Positions 34,066-41,773 of a stretch of DNA of 64,000 bases are shown here, one piece after another. The notes beneath the pieces were generated by a model. The model did no database searches. It had not been told where the DNA came from and saw nothing but the letters and a program-made list of their open reading frames with translations. This DNA is from Streptomyces sp. NBC_01571 (lineage in GTDB: Bacteria; Actinomycetota; Actinomycetes; Streptomycetales; Streptomycetaceae). Numbering within the stretch: position 1 is the first letter of the stretch; each line of letters starts with the position of its first letter. The stretch spans positions 1 to 64,000 of the forward strand of contig NZ_JAPEPZ010000006.1 of assembly GCF_026339875.1 (NCBI RefSeq), in the 5' to 3' direction. A program made the position numbers and the translations under genes.

Positions 34066-34179
34066 ATGGACGACGTCACGTTCGAGGAGATGTGCGCCGA
34101 CTACGAGGCCATGGACGACAAGGAATACGAGCAGGTCATGGCGGAGCTGGACGCCAGCAACGCCCGCCAGAACGACTAA
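34066..34179 (+). CDS. Small acidic protein
   Basis: 37 residues: MDDVTFEEMCADYEAMDDKE and YEQVMAELDASNARQND, predicted helical and very acidic. GGGAG lies 9 bases before ATG and it follows the previous gene by 26 bases. Similar short acidic peptides are scattered in plasmid regions. Function unknown. Confidence 0.5.
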   Translation: MDDVTFEEMCADYEAMDDKEYEQVMAELDASNARQND

Positions 34180-34192
34180 GACGCAGCCTGCG

Positions 34193-34236
34193 CTGCGCGC
34201 CGCGTACCTCCACGACACGGGAGGTGCGCGGCGCAG
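34193..34236. terminator. Hairpin after the small acidic gene
   Basis: CTGCGCGCCGCGTACCTCC pairs with GGAGGTGCGCGGCGCAG with minor bulges. Confidence 0.5.
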
Positions 34237-34287
34237 TGCGCAGGACGCACTCCCCGCCCCGATCGGTGGCGGGGTCGCAACGCGACG

Positions 34288-34315
34288 AACCCCCAGGGGG
34301 CCATCCCTGGGGGTT
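34288..34315 (+). terminator. Rho-independent-type terminator or leader hairpin
   Basis: AACCCCCAGGG and CCCTGGGGGTT form an 11-base stem followed by CTTTG. It lies 38 bases upstream of the next start, so it may also control that gene. Confidence 0.6.
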
Positions 34316-34352
34316 CTTTGTCGCAGGTCCCTTCGCGAAAGGACTGACCTGC

Positions 34353-34988
34353 ATGCCCAGCATGACAGCACTGATCAACCCTGCCGGGGCCGCCTCCCGT
34401 CCGGAGCTGCCGCGCCGTCCGATTCCGCACGAGCGGACGCCGGACCGGCTGACCCCGTCCGGTGGCCGACCGCACCCGCGCACCGCCCACGCGGCTGACC
34501 CGACGATCCTGGAGGCCCTGCGCCAGGTCGTCGAGCAGCAGATCGGCCCCCGCGAGCCGGGAGCGATCTACCAGAACAGCGATGGCGCGTTCGAGGTTCT
34601 CTCCGTCACCCGCAGCCCCGAGCGTGCCCGGGGTCTGCTCAACCGACGCTGTGCGCAGTGGGCGGTGATCGTCCGTGACGTGTTGCGCGCGGATGCTCAG
34701 CCGTTCGCGGTCGGGTCGGTGTGGACGTCCAGTGATCGTCTGGTCCGGTCGGCCACGGCGAGTCGGGCCCGGATGGCGGGTGACGCCTGCGGGTTGTGCG
34801 GGCGTTGGAGCTGCGACCCGAGCACCTGCCCGCCCTCGTCTGTCGTGCCGGCGACCGCCGCGCCCACGATGAGCGGCAACTTTCAGTGCGACATGTGTGG
34901 CGGTTGGTTCGGCGTCACCGGCGCCAGCCCTCAGGTCGGTGTGGTCACCGCCTGGACCTGCGGGGCCTGCCAGCGCAATCAGGCCTGA
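34353..34988 (+). CDS. Hypothetical protein with C-terminal zinc ribbons
   Basis: ATG 34353 is the first family-like start; ATG 34362 is possible. A proline-rich N-terminus leads to a helix-strand domain (ILEALRQVVEQQIGPREPGA, GAFEVLSVTRSPERARGLLN) and then CGLCGRWSCDPSTC and FQCDMCGGWFG...WTCGACQRN, two zinc ribbons. Possibly nucleic-acid-binding. Not recognised beyond this. Confidence 0.6.
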   Translation: MPSMTALINPAGAASRPELPRRPIPHERTPDRLTPSGGRPHPRTAHAADPTILEALRQVVEQQIGPREPGAIYQNSDGAFEVLSVTRSPERARGLLNRRCAQWAVIVRDVLRADAQPFAVGSVWTSSDRLVRSATASRARMAGDACGLCGRWSCDPSTCPPSSVVPATAAPTMSGNFQCDMCGGWFGVTGASPQVGVVTAWTCGACQRNQA

Positions 34989-34990
34989 GG

Positions 34991-35179
34991 TTGTCGCACC
35001 TCATACGGGCGGCCCGGACGGCACAGCACCACGCCGCGCGGGCCGCCCGCTCTCTCGGCCCAGCTCACCCGGTCGCCCGCCGTCTCCTCGCTGTCGCCGC
35101 GGTGACGGCTGTTGGGGCCTGGGAGGCCGGCCACCTGGTCCACGACATCCACCCCCGCACGAAAGACCGCCGTGCCTGA
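34991..35179 (+). CDS. Small membrane-associated peptide
   Basis: A TTG start at 34991, two bases after the previous stop, encodes 62 residues with a basic N-terminus and one hydrophobic stretch (RRLLAVAAVTAVGAWEAGHL). Codon bias is good, but the start is weak. It overlaps the next gene by 8 bases. Confidence 0.4.
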   Translation: MSHLIRAARTAQHHAARAARSLGPAHPVARRLLAVAAVTAVGAWEAGHLVHDIHPRTKDRRA

Positions 35180-35348
35180 CGATCTGTACCGCCGCTACCA
35201 GGACGCGCACACCGCGCACCAGGAGCACGCCCGCACCTGCACCACCTGCACCGACACCAGCCACTGCCCCACCGGACAGCGCCTGTACGAGGCGTTCACC
35301 CGTCTCCAGGACGCCTACCTCAACCGTCAGCGCGCTCAACGGCGTTGA
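35172..35348 (+). CDS. Small cysteine-motif protein
   Basis: GTG 35172 encodes 58 residues: DDLYRRYQDAHTAHQEHART, then CTTCTDTSHCPTGQRLYEAF. The CxxC...C cluster inside helices suggests zinc binding. It overlaps the preceding small gene. Similar small proteins occur in actinobacterial transfer regions. Function unknown. Confidence 0.5.
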   Translation: MPDDLYRRYQDAHTAHQEHARTCTTCTDTSHCPTGQRLYEAFTRLQDAYLNRQRAQRR

Positions 35349-35482
35349 CGATGCCCGGCCTGGCACCGCCACCTCTGCCAGGCCACCGACCCGCCGGCCC
35401 GGCCCCCGCGCGCAGCGTGCAGGGGCCGGGCCGGACGGTGTCCCGGAGCCAACTCACCCTGCCCTTTCCTCCGGAGGACTGC

Positions 35483-35773
35483 ATGCGCACGATCCCGCTA
35501 CAGGCCGCGCTGGACGACACCGGCCTGCACCACCGCCAGCCCCCGGCCCTGTGCCGTCACACCCCGGCCTGCCCGGCCGCCGACAGCAGCGACCGCGAGG
35601 CCGCCCGCACCGTGGCCGGCCACCCCGGCTGGAGTCTGCTGTGCAACGGCGTCCTGCTCTTCGACACCGGCGAGCTGCTCCCCACCGGGCAGATCATCGC
35701 CCCGCACCGGCCCGCCCCCGTCTACGACGTGCCGCCCCCGCGCCTGCAGCGTGAGGACTACGCCCGTGTCTGA
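35483..35773 (+). CDS. DUF5999-type protein
   Basis: ATG 35483 follows CGGAGGA. CRHTPACPAADSSDREAART, GWSLLCNGVLLFDTGELLP and TGQIIAPHRP match the short DUF5999 family, widespread in Streptomyces and on its plasmids. The N-terminal 20 residues are extra. A frame extends upstream to 35345 but lacks a ribosome site. Function unknown. Confidence 0.75.
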   Translation: MRTIPLQAALDDTGLHHRQPPALCRHTPACPAADSSDREAARTVAGHPGWSLLCNGVLLFDTGELLPTGQIIAPHRPAPVYDVPPPRLQREDYARV

Positions 35774-35894
35774 CGACTTTCAGGACCGTATGTTCCTGGC
35801 CAGCCAGGCCGTCTACGAGGCCATCGAGCGCGGCGAGGTCACCGACGTGGAGGCCGCGCTGATGGACGCCCACGCCGCGGCGTCCGAGGAATGA
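35766..35894 (+). CDS. Small acidic peptide
   Basis: GTG 35766 overlaps the previous stop and encodes 42 residues (DDFQDRMFLASQAVYEAIER then GEVTDVEAALMDAHAAASEE), helical and acidic, similar in style to the gene at 34066. Its coding frame is supported by codon bias only. Confidence 0.4.
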   Translation: MSDDFQDRMFLASQAVYEAIERGEVTDVEAALMDAHAAASEE

Positions 35895-35968
35895 CCGCTT
35901 CGCCGCGCACCCCTGCAGGGCGATACCGCCCTGCTCCCCACACATCCCGTACGGACAACGGAGACACC

Positions 35969-37168
35969 ATGAACAAGGAGCAAGAGAAGGAAAAGTGGTA
36001 CCGCCGGCGGCCCACCTCGCGTGGGCTGGTGCTCAGCATCCTGGGGATCGTCACCCTGGGAGTGGCCATCCTGTCGGTGGCGGTCAGCTACCAGATCCTC
36101 GAACCGCGGTTCGGAGGATGGGCGGTGCCGACCGTGGGCGCCCTGGACGCGCTGTGGGTGGTGTTCCAGGCAACGGAAATCCTGTCCGGCAACAACCGCA
36201 GCCGCGCCCGGCGCGTGCAGGTCGCCGGGCTGGCCCTGACCGTGGTCAACGCCGCCATCCCCACCGCCGATCTGATCCTGTCCAGGTCCGGCGCGTTCGA
36301 TCTCGCGATGGTCCTCACGCCGATCGCCATCGTCGCGACCAAGGGCGCCTGGTGGATCGCGCTGCCCTCGCTCGGACGGAAGGTGTCGGCCGACACCCTG
36401 CAGGCCATCGCGACCAAGCGCCAGCAGGTCTCCGACCGCCTGGAGGCGATGGAGGCGGAGGCCGCGCACCGGATCGAGCTGCTCGAGCTCGCGACCACGC
36501 TGGAAGAGCGGGTGGCGAAGGCGGAGACGGCCTACCGCAAGTCGCAGCTCAAGACGCAGCAGACCATGACCGAGGAACTGCACGGCCAGGCAGAGGCCAC
36601 GGCGAAGACCGTCGCGGACAAGGTGCTGCCCGCCACGGTCGCGGCGATCGAGCTGCCGGAACTCGGCACGTGGACGCCCACGGCGCCCGCGCTGCCCGTC
36701 ACGGCAGGCCGTGACGCCTCCGGCCGTCAGCTGCCTGCCCTGCCGGGCGGGCGTGACGGATCCGGCACAGCCGGGACCGGCAGTCACGCTGGTCACGGCG
36801 ATCCGGACGGAAACCGTCACGGTGTGGGTCACGGCGGGCGGGACACCGGCCGTGACGCCGTCACGGCCGCGCACCTTGCGCAGCTCGCGGCCGTCACGGG
36901 CGTGCCCACCCCCGAGCCCGGCGAGACGCTCACCGACGGACAGATGGACGTCGTGCTGCGGCACCTGCGCTACCGGGACGACCCGCCGGCCTCCTACCGC
37001 CAGGCCGTCGGCGACTACCGCGAATTGGGTTTCGTGGGCAGTGAGAAGCGGATCCGGCACGCCTGGGGAGCGCTGCTCTCCGCAGAGGAGACCGACACTC
37101 CGGCCGATGTCCCCGCCGACACCGAAACCGAAGAGGCCAAGGAGGAAGAGCCCGAGGACGCCGCCTGA
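35969..37168 (+). CDS. SpdB/DUF2637-like membrane protein
   Basis: ATG 35969 follows ACGGAGAC. About four membrane segments occur in residues 20-140 (LVLSILGIVTLGVAILSVAV; WAVPTVGALDALWVVFQATE; VQVAGLALTVVNAAIPTADL; AMVLTPIAIVATKGAWWIAL). A coiled coil follows (QQVSDRLEAMEAEAAHRIEL), then a His/Gly-rich linker and an acidic end. This is the layout of spread proteins on Streptomyces conjugative plasmids. The linker DNA contains about ten GTCACGG-type motifs (36698-36900). Confidence 0.5.
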   Translation: MNKEQEKEKWYRRRPTSRGLVLSILGIVTLGVAILSVAVSYQILEPRFGGWAVPTVGALDALWVVFQATEILSGNNRSRARRVQVAGLALTVVNAAIPTADLILSRSGAFDLAMVLTPIAIVATKGAWWIALPSLGRKVSADTLQAIATKRQQVSDRLEAMEAEAAHRIELLELATTLEERVAKAETAYRKSQLKTQQTMTEELHGQAEATAKTVADKVLPATVAAIELPELGTWTPTAPALPVTAGRDASGRQLPALPGGRDGSGTAGTGSHAGHGDPDGNRHGVGHGGRDTGRDAVTAAHLAQLAAVTGVPTPEPGETLTDGQMDVVLRHLRYRDDPPASYRQAVGDYRELGFVGSEKRIRHAWGALLSAEETDTPADVPADTETEEAKEEEPEDAA

Positions 37169-37191
37169 CCAGCCGTCCGGCACCACCAGTG

Positions 37192-37222
37192 AGGGCCAGC
37201 CCGTGATGTGCGGGCTGGCCCT
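37192..37222 (+). terminator. Terminator hairpin
   Basis: AGGGCCAGCCCG and CGGGCTGGCCCT form a 12-base perfect stem with a 7-base loop just after the membrane-protein gene. Confidence 0.75.
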
Positions 37223-37384
37223 TGCTGCGACTGCCGGAACCACAGCAGCACGCAGTCGACGCGGTGCAGACCCGGTGAGTGAACCGGCGAGCGAGACCAC
37301 CAAGGTCTCGCAGACCCGGCAAGCAGACCCGGCGAGCACTGCCGAAAAACACAGGAAATCGAATACGCGTGCGAGTAATCTCGC

Positions 37385-38965
37385 ATGTTCGCGATCATGG
37401 AATGGGGCGGGATGGGAAAGGGAAAACAGCAGGCCAGTGGCACCAGCGACGACACGTGGGGGCAGGCCGCGGGTGCGATCGGCACCCTCGTGATCGCGTT
37501 CGGCGTGCTCGCCGCGATCAAGGACAAGCTAGGCCTGTCCTGGCCGGCAACAGTTCTGGTCACCGGCGGATTTTTGGTCGCCATCGGCTACGCGGCCTGG
37601 CGCGTGCGGGTCCTCCTGCTGACCTGGAAGGCAGGCGGGAAGCCCGCAGCAGCCGAGAAGAGGCCCGCGGCCGCCATGGCGCAGGAAGCACCGGGCGGCG
37701 CCCAGGAGATGCCCACAGCGATGGGCCGGCTCCTTCAGCGCCTCGAAGTGCCCGTGGAGAGCGTGGAGTCTGTCCCGCACCCCACGGGTGAGGGGCACCT
37801 GGTCCGTGTCGCTGCACCGCACACGACCGCGTCTGTCACCCGGCTGAGGGAGTCCATCGCCTCAGAGCTGGACCTCACCCAGGAGCAGGTGAATTTCGCA
37901 GCGGTCGAAGGCAGCATCCGCAACGTACGGATGCTGATCGGCACCCCGTACACGCACATTCCGGAGCTGCCCGACCTGACAGCCCTGGACCTGGACGCCG
38001 ACATTCCCCTCGGCTACGACCTGTGGGGAAACATCCTCACGATGCCGTCCCCTATCGGCAAGCACTTCCTGGTCGCAGGGGAGACCGAGGGCGGCAAAAC
38101 ATCGTTCCTGAAGTTCCTGGCCTACCTGTTTCTTCAGGCCGGGGGCCGCCTGGTCATCGTCGACGGAAAGCCCGACGCCGATTACGAAGATTTCCGGGAA
38201 GCCTGCGACTACTACGACAATTCCATGACGCATAAGGGTGTCATGGGCGCCCTGGACTATGTCCGGGAAGTCGCGGAACGCCGGGGCCGGTCGAAGCGTG
38301 ACGGAGGCCGCCCGGAACCGATGCTCGTCATCATCGACGAAATCCTCACGTTCAAAGAGGATCCGGTCGAGGGACGGGAATTCGAGAGCGCGCTGAAAAT
38401 CACCGCTTCCCAGGTCCGGTCGGCCCGCATTCTCGTCGCGTGCGCCACACAGCATCCCCGTGACGACGTCATTTCCACCGTCATCAAGAACAACCTGACG
38501 GTGCAGGTCGCGTTCAAGGTCATGTCGCAGGCGGCATCGCGCATGATTCTCGGCACCGTTCCGGACGGAGTGAACGCTGAACTCCTGCCCGCGTCCGCGC
38601 GAGGAACGTTCATCATCAAGGACCCGCGCGGAGTCCGCGAAATGCGAGGCCTGTTCATCACCGACCACATGATCCAGCAGGCCGTAAAGGTCCGCGTGGA
38701 TGCAGTGGAGCCGAACGAGCACGCAAAAGCGGTTCTCGCCGCCTACGGGCAAGCCGATTTCCTGTCGACGGAAGAACTCGCACAAGCTCTCCGCGAGTGC
38801 GGATACGACATTCCTGACGGGTCGCAATCGATGGGCGTAGCTGTCCGCGACGTGATCGTCAGCGGGTTCGGAGCGGCACCGGACGTCGTGCAGACAGGCC
38901 CCGCCGGCGCCCGCCGCAGGGGACGTCACAAGGCAGATCTGCTCGCTCTGCTTGCTCGTGCATGA
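37385..38965 (+). CDS. FtsK/SpoIIIE-type conjugal DNA translocase (TraB-like)
   Basis: A 526-residue protein. Two membrane segments near the N-terminus (AAGAIGTLVIAFGVLAAI; ATVLVTGGFLVAIGYAAWRV) anchor it. The motor domain has Walker A VAGETEGGKTSF, Walker B PMLVIIDEI, the sensor-type ACATQHP and NNLTVQVAFKVMSQAASRMI as in FtsK/TraB. The C-terminal ADFLSTEELAQALRECGYDI resembles the winged-helix gamma domain that reads DNA repeats. TraB moves double-stranded plasmid DNA between mycelia. Start could also be ATG 37412. The repeat cluster at its 3' end (38954-39050) may be its recognition site. Confidence 0.8.
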   Translation: MFAIMEWGGMGKGKQQASGTSDDTWGQAAGAIGTLVIAFGVLAAIKDKLGLSWPATVLVTGGFLVAIGYAAWRVRVLLLTWKAGGKPAAAEKRPAAAMAQEAPGGAQEMPTAMGRLLQRLEVPVESVESVPHPTGEGHLVRVAAPHTTASVTRLRESIASELDLTQEQVNFAAVEGSIRNVRMLIGTPYTHIPELPDLTALDLDADIPLGYDLWGNILTMPSPIGKHFLVAGETEGGKTSFLKFLAYLFLQAGGRLVIVDGKPDADYEDFREACDYYDNSMTHKGVMGALDYVREVAERRGRSKRDGGRPEPMLVIIDEILTFKEDPVEGREFESALKITASQVRSARILVACATQHPRDDVISTVIKNNLTVQVAFKVMSQAASRMILGTVPDGVNAELLPASARGTFIIKDPRGVREMRGLFITDHMIQQAVKVRVDAVEPNEHAKAVLAAYGQADFLSTEELAQALRECGYDIPDGSQSMGVAVRDVIVSGFGAAPDVVQTGPAGARRRGRHKADLLALLARA

Positions 38966-39050
38966 CCTCGCCACCTGCTCGTGCACCACTCGCACACATC
39001 GAGCGAGTGCACGAGCGGTGCACGAGCCCTGCACAAGCACCTGCACGAGC
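38954..39050. repeat. TGCACGAGC repeat cluster, candidate clt / transfer site
   Basis: TGCACGAGC or a one-base variant occurs at 39008, 39019, 39030 and 39042, spaced 11, 11 and 12 bases. Inverted copies GCTCGTGCA lie at 38954 and 38977, 23 bases apart. One-turn spacing and position at the 3' end of traB match clt loci bound by TraB. Confidence 0.6.
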
Positions 39051-39097
39051 ACTGACCAGCGAAAACACCCACAACCGCAAGAAGGGGGGATCCGCCC

Positions 39098-39585
39098 TTG
39101 AGAGCCTCGGTAGCGGTCACGGTGGGGGTCGGGGCAACCGCGGCCGTCGTGGTGGCCGCGCTCGTCCAGGCCGCCGGCGACGACCCCGTCATGGGAGCAG
39201 CCCTCAGCCTGTCCATCCCATCCCAATACCGCTCCCTCGTACAGGACGCAGGAAACACCTGCCCCGAGGTCACACCCAATCTCCTCGGCGCCCTGCTCAC
39301 ACAGGAATCCGGCTTCAACCCGAAAGCACACTCGCCCGTCGGAGCGGAGGGTGTCGCGCAGTTCATGCCGTCCACGTGGGAAACCCACGGAATCGACGGC
39401 AACGGCGACGGAAAACGCGACGTATGGGATCCCGAAGACGCGATCCCCTCCGCCGCGAAATACCTGTGCGATATCGCCAAGGACGTCAAAGACGTCCCCG
39501 GCGATGCGCAGAACAACATGCTCGCCGCCTACAACGCGGGATCCGGAGCCGTCAAAAAGTACGGCGGCGTCCCTCCGTACAAGGA
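39098..39585 (+). pseudogene. SLT domain of split conjugal peptidoglycan hydrolase
   Basis: TTG 39098 follows AAGGGGGGA. After a signal-anchor-like N-terminus (ASVAVTVGVGATAAVVVAAL) comes a lytic transglycosylase domain: LLGALLTQESGFNPKAHSPV with catalytic E, GVAQFMPSTWETHG, and NNMLAAYNAGSGAVKKYGG. At 39586 an ISAs1 element interrupts the gene. The rest, an NlpC/P60 domain, resumes at 40973. Such enzymes open the cell wall for type IV secretion. As it stands the protein is truncated, with a short tail read from the IS. Confidence 0.85.
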
Positions 39586-40963
39586 CAGGGCGGCTGCAAG
39601 TTCCGGGGTGGTGAGGGTTGGCCGGGCTGTCGTCGGTTGGGGTGGATAGCAGGGCAGGCACGGGTTTCGTGATCATTGTGGTTCCTACGCCCGATGATCA
39701 CGAGGTGGCCCGTGCCTGCTGCCATATCTTCTCCGGTCCCTGCCGTGCTGATGAGGCTGGGTCCGCTGGACGCCGGTCAGGTCGCCGATCTGCGTTCCTA
39801 CCTCGATGCGGTGCCCGATCCGCGCTCGCGGCGGGGCCGTTGGTACTCACTGACCGCGATCTTGCTGGTGTGCGCCTGTGCGGCCGTGTCGGGAGCGAGG
39901 AGCATCGAGGAACTCGCCGAGTGGGGCCAGCGCGCCTCGAACGCACTCCTGGTAGTGATCGGGATCCGGCGTCACCTGCTCGGCTGGCGACGCACTCCGT
40001 CACCGGCCACGATCGGCCGGGTGCTGGGGACCGTTGACGGTGACGCCCTGGACCGGGCGGTGGGCGCCTACCTCGCCGACCGGCACCGCGTCGCCACCGA
40101 GCCGGCCCACAGGCCATCGCCCTCGGCGTCCGGGCGGCCGTGTGTGATCGCTGTCGACGGCAAGACACTCAAGGGATCAGCCCGTCTGACCGCGAAGCGC
40201 CGGCATCTGCTCTCCGCGGTCACCCACGCCCCGGTCGTCACCCTCGCGCAGGTGGAAGTGGGCGCGAAGACGAACGAAACCACACATTTCCAACCGCTCC
40301 TGGCACCGCTGGACCTGGCCGGCACCGTCGTCACCTTCGACGCGCTGCACTCGGTCAAGGCGAACGTCTCCTGGCTGGTCGAGACGAAGAAGGCCCACTA
40401 CATCGCCGTGATCAAGACCAACCAGCCGACCGCCCACAGCCAGCTCGCGGACCTGCCGTGGCGCGATATTCCCGTCCAGCACACCGCCTCCACCACCGGG
40501 CACGGCAGGCGCGAGTCCCGCTCGATCAAGACCTGCGCCGTCCCGGACGAACTCGGCGGGATCTCCTTCCCCCACGGCCGCCTGGCCATCCGTGTCCACC
40601 GCCGCCGCAAGCAAACCGGCCAGCGCGAGACCCGGGAGAGCCTCTACGCCGTCACCAGCCTCGACGCCCACCAGACCGGCCCCGCCGGCCTTGCCACCGC
40701 GATCCGCGGGCACTGGGGGATCGAGAACTCCTCACACCACATCAGGGACGTCACCTTCGCCGAAGACGCCTCCACCGTCCACACCGGCACCGCACCCCGC
40801 GCCATGGCAACCCTCCGCAACCTCGCCATCGGTGTCCTGAAGACCCTCGGATCCGACAACATCGCCAAAACCACCCGAGCGATTCGAAACGAACCCGAAC
40901 GAGCACTTCACATCCTGGGCATCACAACCGAACCAGACACCTACGGAACTTGATCAAGCCCTG
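39586..40963 (+). mobile_element. ISAs1-family insertion sequence with 9-base target repeat
   Basis: The ends are CAGGGC(N5)CAAGTTCCG, inverted at the two sides. GTACAAGGA is duplicated at 39577-39585 and 40964-40972. Removing the element and one repeat restores the frame of the hydrolase (PPYKETQNYV), so this is a recent, clean insertion. Confidence 0.95.
39676..40953 (+). CDS. ISAs1-family transposase
   Basis: About 420 residues. N-terminal LRSYLDAVPDPRSRRGRWYS and LLVCACAAVSGARSIEELAE, typical DDE_Tnp_1-assoc domain. Catalytic D in CVIAVDGKTLKGSARL, D in TVVTFDALHSVKANVSW and E in IRGHWGIENSSHHIRDVTF. An intact protein. ATG 39694 is an alternative start. Confidence 0.9.
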   Translation: MWFLRPMITRWPVPAAISSPVPAVLMRLGPLDAGQVADLRSYLDAVPDPRSRRGRWYSLTAILLVCACAAVSGARSIEELAEWGQRASNALLVVIGIRRHLLGWRRTPSPATIGRVLGTVDGDALDRAVGAYLADRHRVATEPAHRPSPSASGRPCVIAVDGKTLKGSARLTAKRRHLLSAVTHAPVVTLAQVEVGAKTNETTHFQPLLAPLDLAGTVVTFDALHSVKANVSWLVETKKAHYIAVIKTNQPTAHSQLADLPWRDIPVQHTASTTGHGRRESRSIKTCAVPDELGGISFPHGRLAIRVHRRRKQTGQRETRESLYAVTSLDAHQTGPAGLATAIRGHWGIENSSHHIRDVTFAEDASTVHTGTAPRAMATLRNLAIGVLKTLGSDNIAKTTRAIRNEPERALHILGITTEPDTYGT

Positions 40964-40972
40964 GTACAAGGA

Positions 40973-41486
40973 GACACAGAACTACGTCTCCTCGATCTCC
41001 GCACTCGCCAACACTCCCGCCCCTAGCGGCGGAAAGAAAGCCACCACCACACAGGCCGCCACCGCCATCCAGATAGCGGCCCAGATGATCGGCAAGCCGT
41101 ATTCGTGGGGAGGCGGCACCGCACACGGACCGAGCACCGGCGTGTGCTGCTCCCCCAACGGCCATTCCGGCACGAGCATCACCGGTTTCGACTGCTCGGG
41201 ACTCACGCTCTACGCCTACGCGAAAGCGGGCATCGGCCTGCCTCGCACGGCAGCCCAGCAGTACGCCGCATCCGAGCCGGTAAAGCCCGGCGATGTCCGG
41301 CCAGGGGACCTCGTTTTCTACGGCACAAGCGCCGCCAGCATTCACCACGTCGGAATTGCCATCGGGGGCGGCTGGATTATCGACGCCCCGAGGCCCGGCA
41401 CGAAAGTCCGCATCGACCCCATGGACACGATGACCGATCTGTTCGCCGTCGCACGTCCCGTCGCTCACCACACCAAGGAGATCTGA
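40973..41486 (+). pseudogene. NlpC/P60 domain of split conjugal hydrolase
   Basis: The frame TQNYVSSISALANTPAPSGG, then AAQMIGKPYSWGGGTAHGPS, ITGFDCSGLTLYAYAKAGIG (catalytic C), RPGDLVFYGTSAASIHHVGI (catalytic H) completes an NlpC/P60 endopeptidase domain. It is the continuation of 39098-39585, cut off by the ISAs1 element. Joined, the protein would have 333 residues, with SLT and NlpC/P60 domains as in T4SS VirB1-like enzymes of Gram-positives. Without its own start it is probably not translated. Confidence 0.85.
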
Positions 41487-41489
41487 ACC

Positions 41490-41768
41490 ATGGCTGCCAA
41501 GTTCCTCAACCTCGCCAAGCCCGTCGACATGTCCACCGGCTTCAAGGACTTCTTCGACACCATCGGCCTGACCGGCGGAGGTCTGGTCACCAAGGCCATC
41601 GCCGCCATCATCGCGGTGATCGCGGTCAAGATGCTCTTCACCCTCGCCAACGACCCCAAGGGCGCCCTCCGCAAGGGATCGTTCGCGCTCGGCACCCTGT
41701 TCGTCGCCGTCGTCCTGGCCCTCTACGGCGACACCCTGTTCTCCACGGTCACCCAGGCCAAGGGCTGA
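41490..41768 (+). CDS. Small two-helix membrane protein (VirB2/pilin-like)
   Basis: ATG 41490 is 3 bases after the hydrolase stop. The 92-residue product has two membrane segments: LVTKAIAAIIAVIAVKMLFT and SFALGTLFVAVVLALYGDTL. Size, topology and position before a VirB6-like gene fit the small VirB2/TrbC-like component of actinobacterial type IV systems. Sequence similarity alone would not prove this. Confidence 0.55.
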   Translation: MAAKFLNLAKPVDMSTGFKDFFDTIGLTGGGLVTKAIAAIIAVIAVKMLFTLANDPKGALRKGSFALGTLFVAVVLALYGDTLFSTVTQAKG

Positions 41769-41773
41769 CCGCG

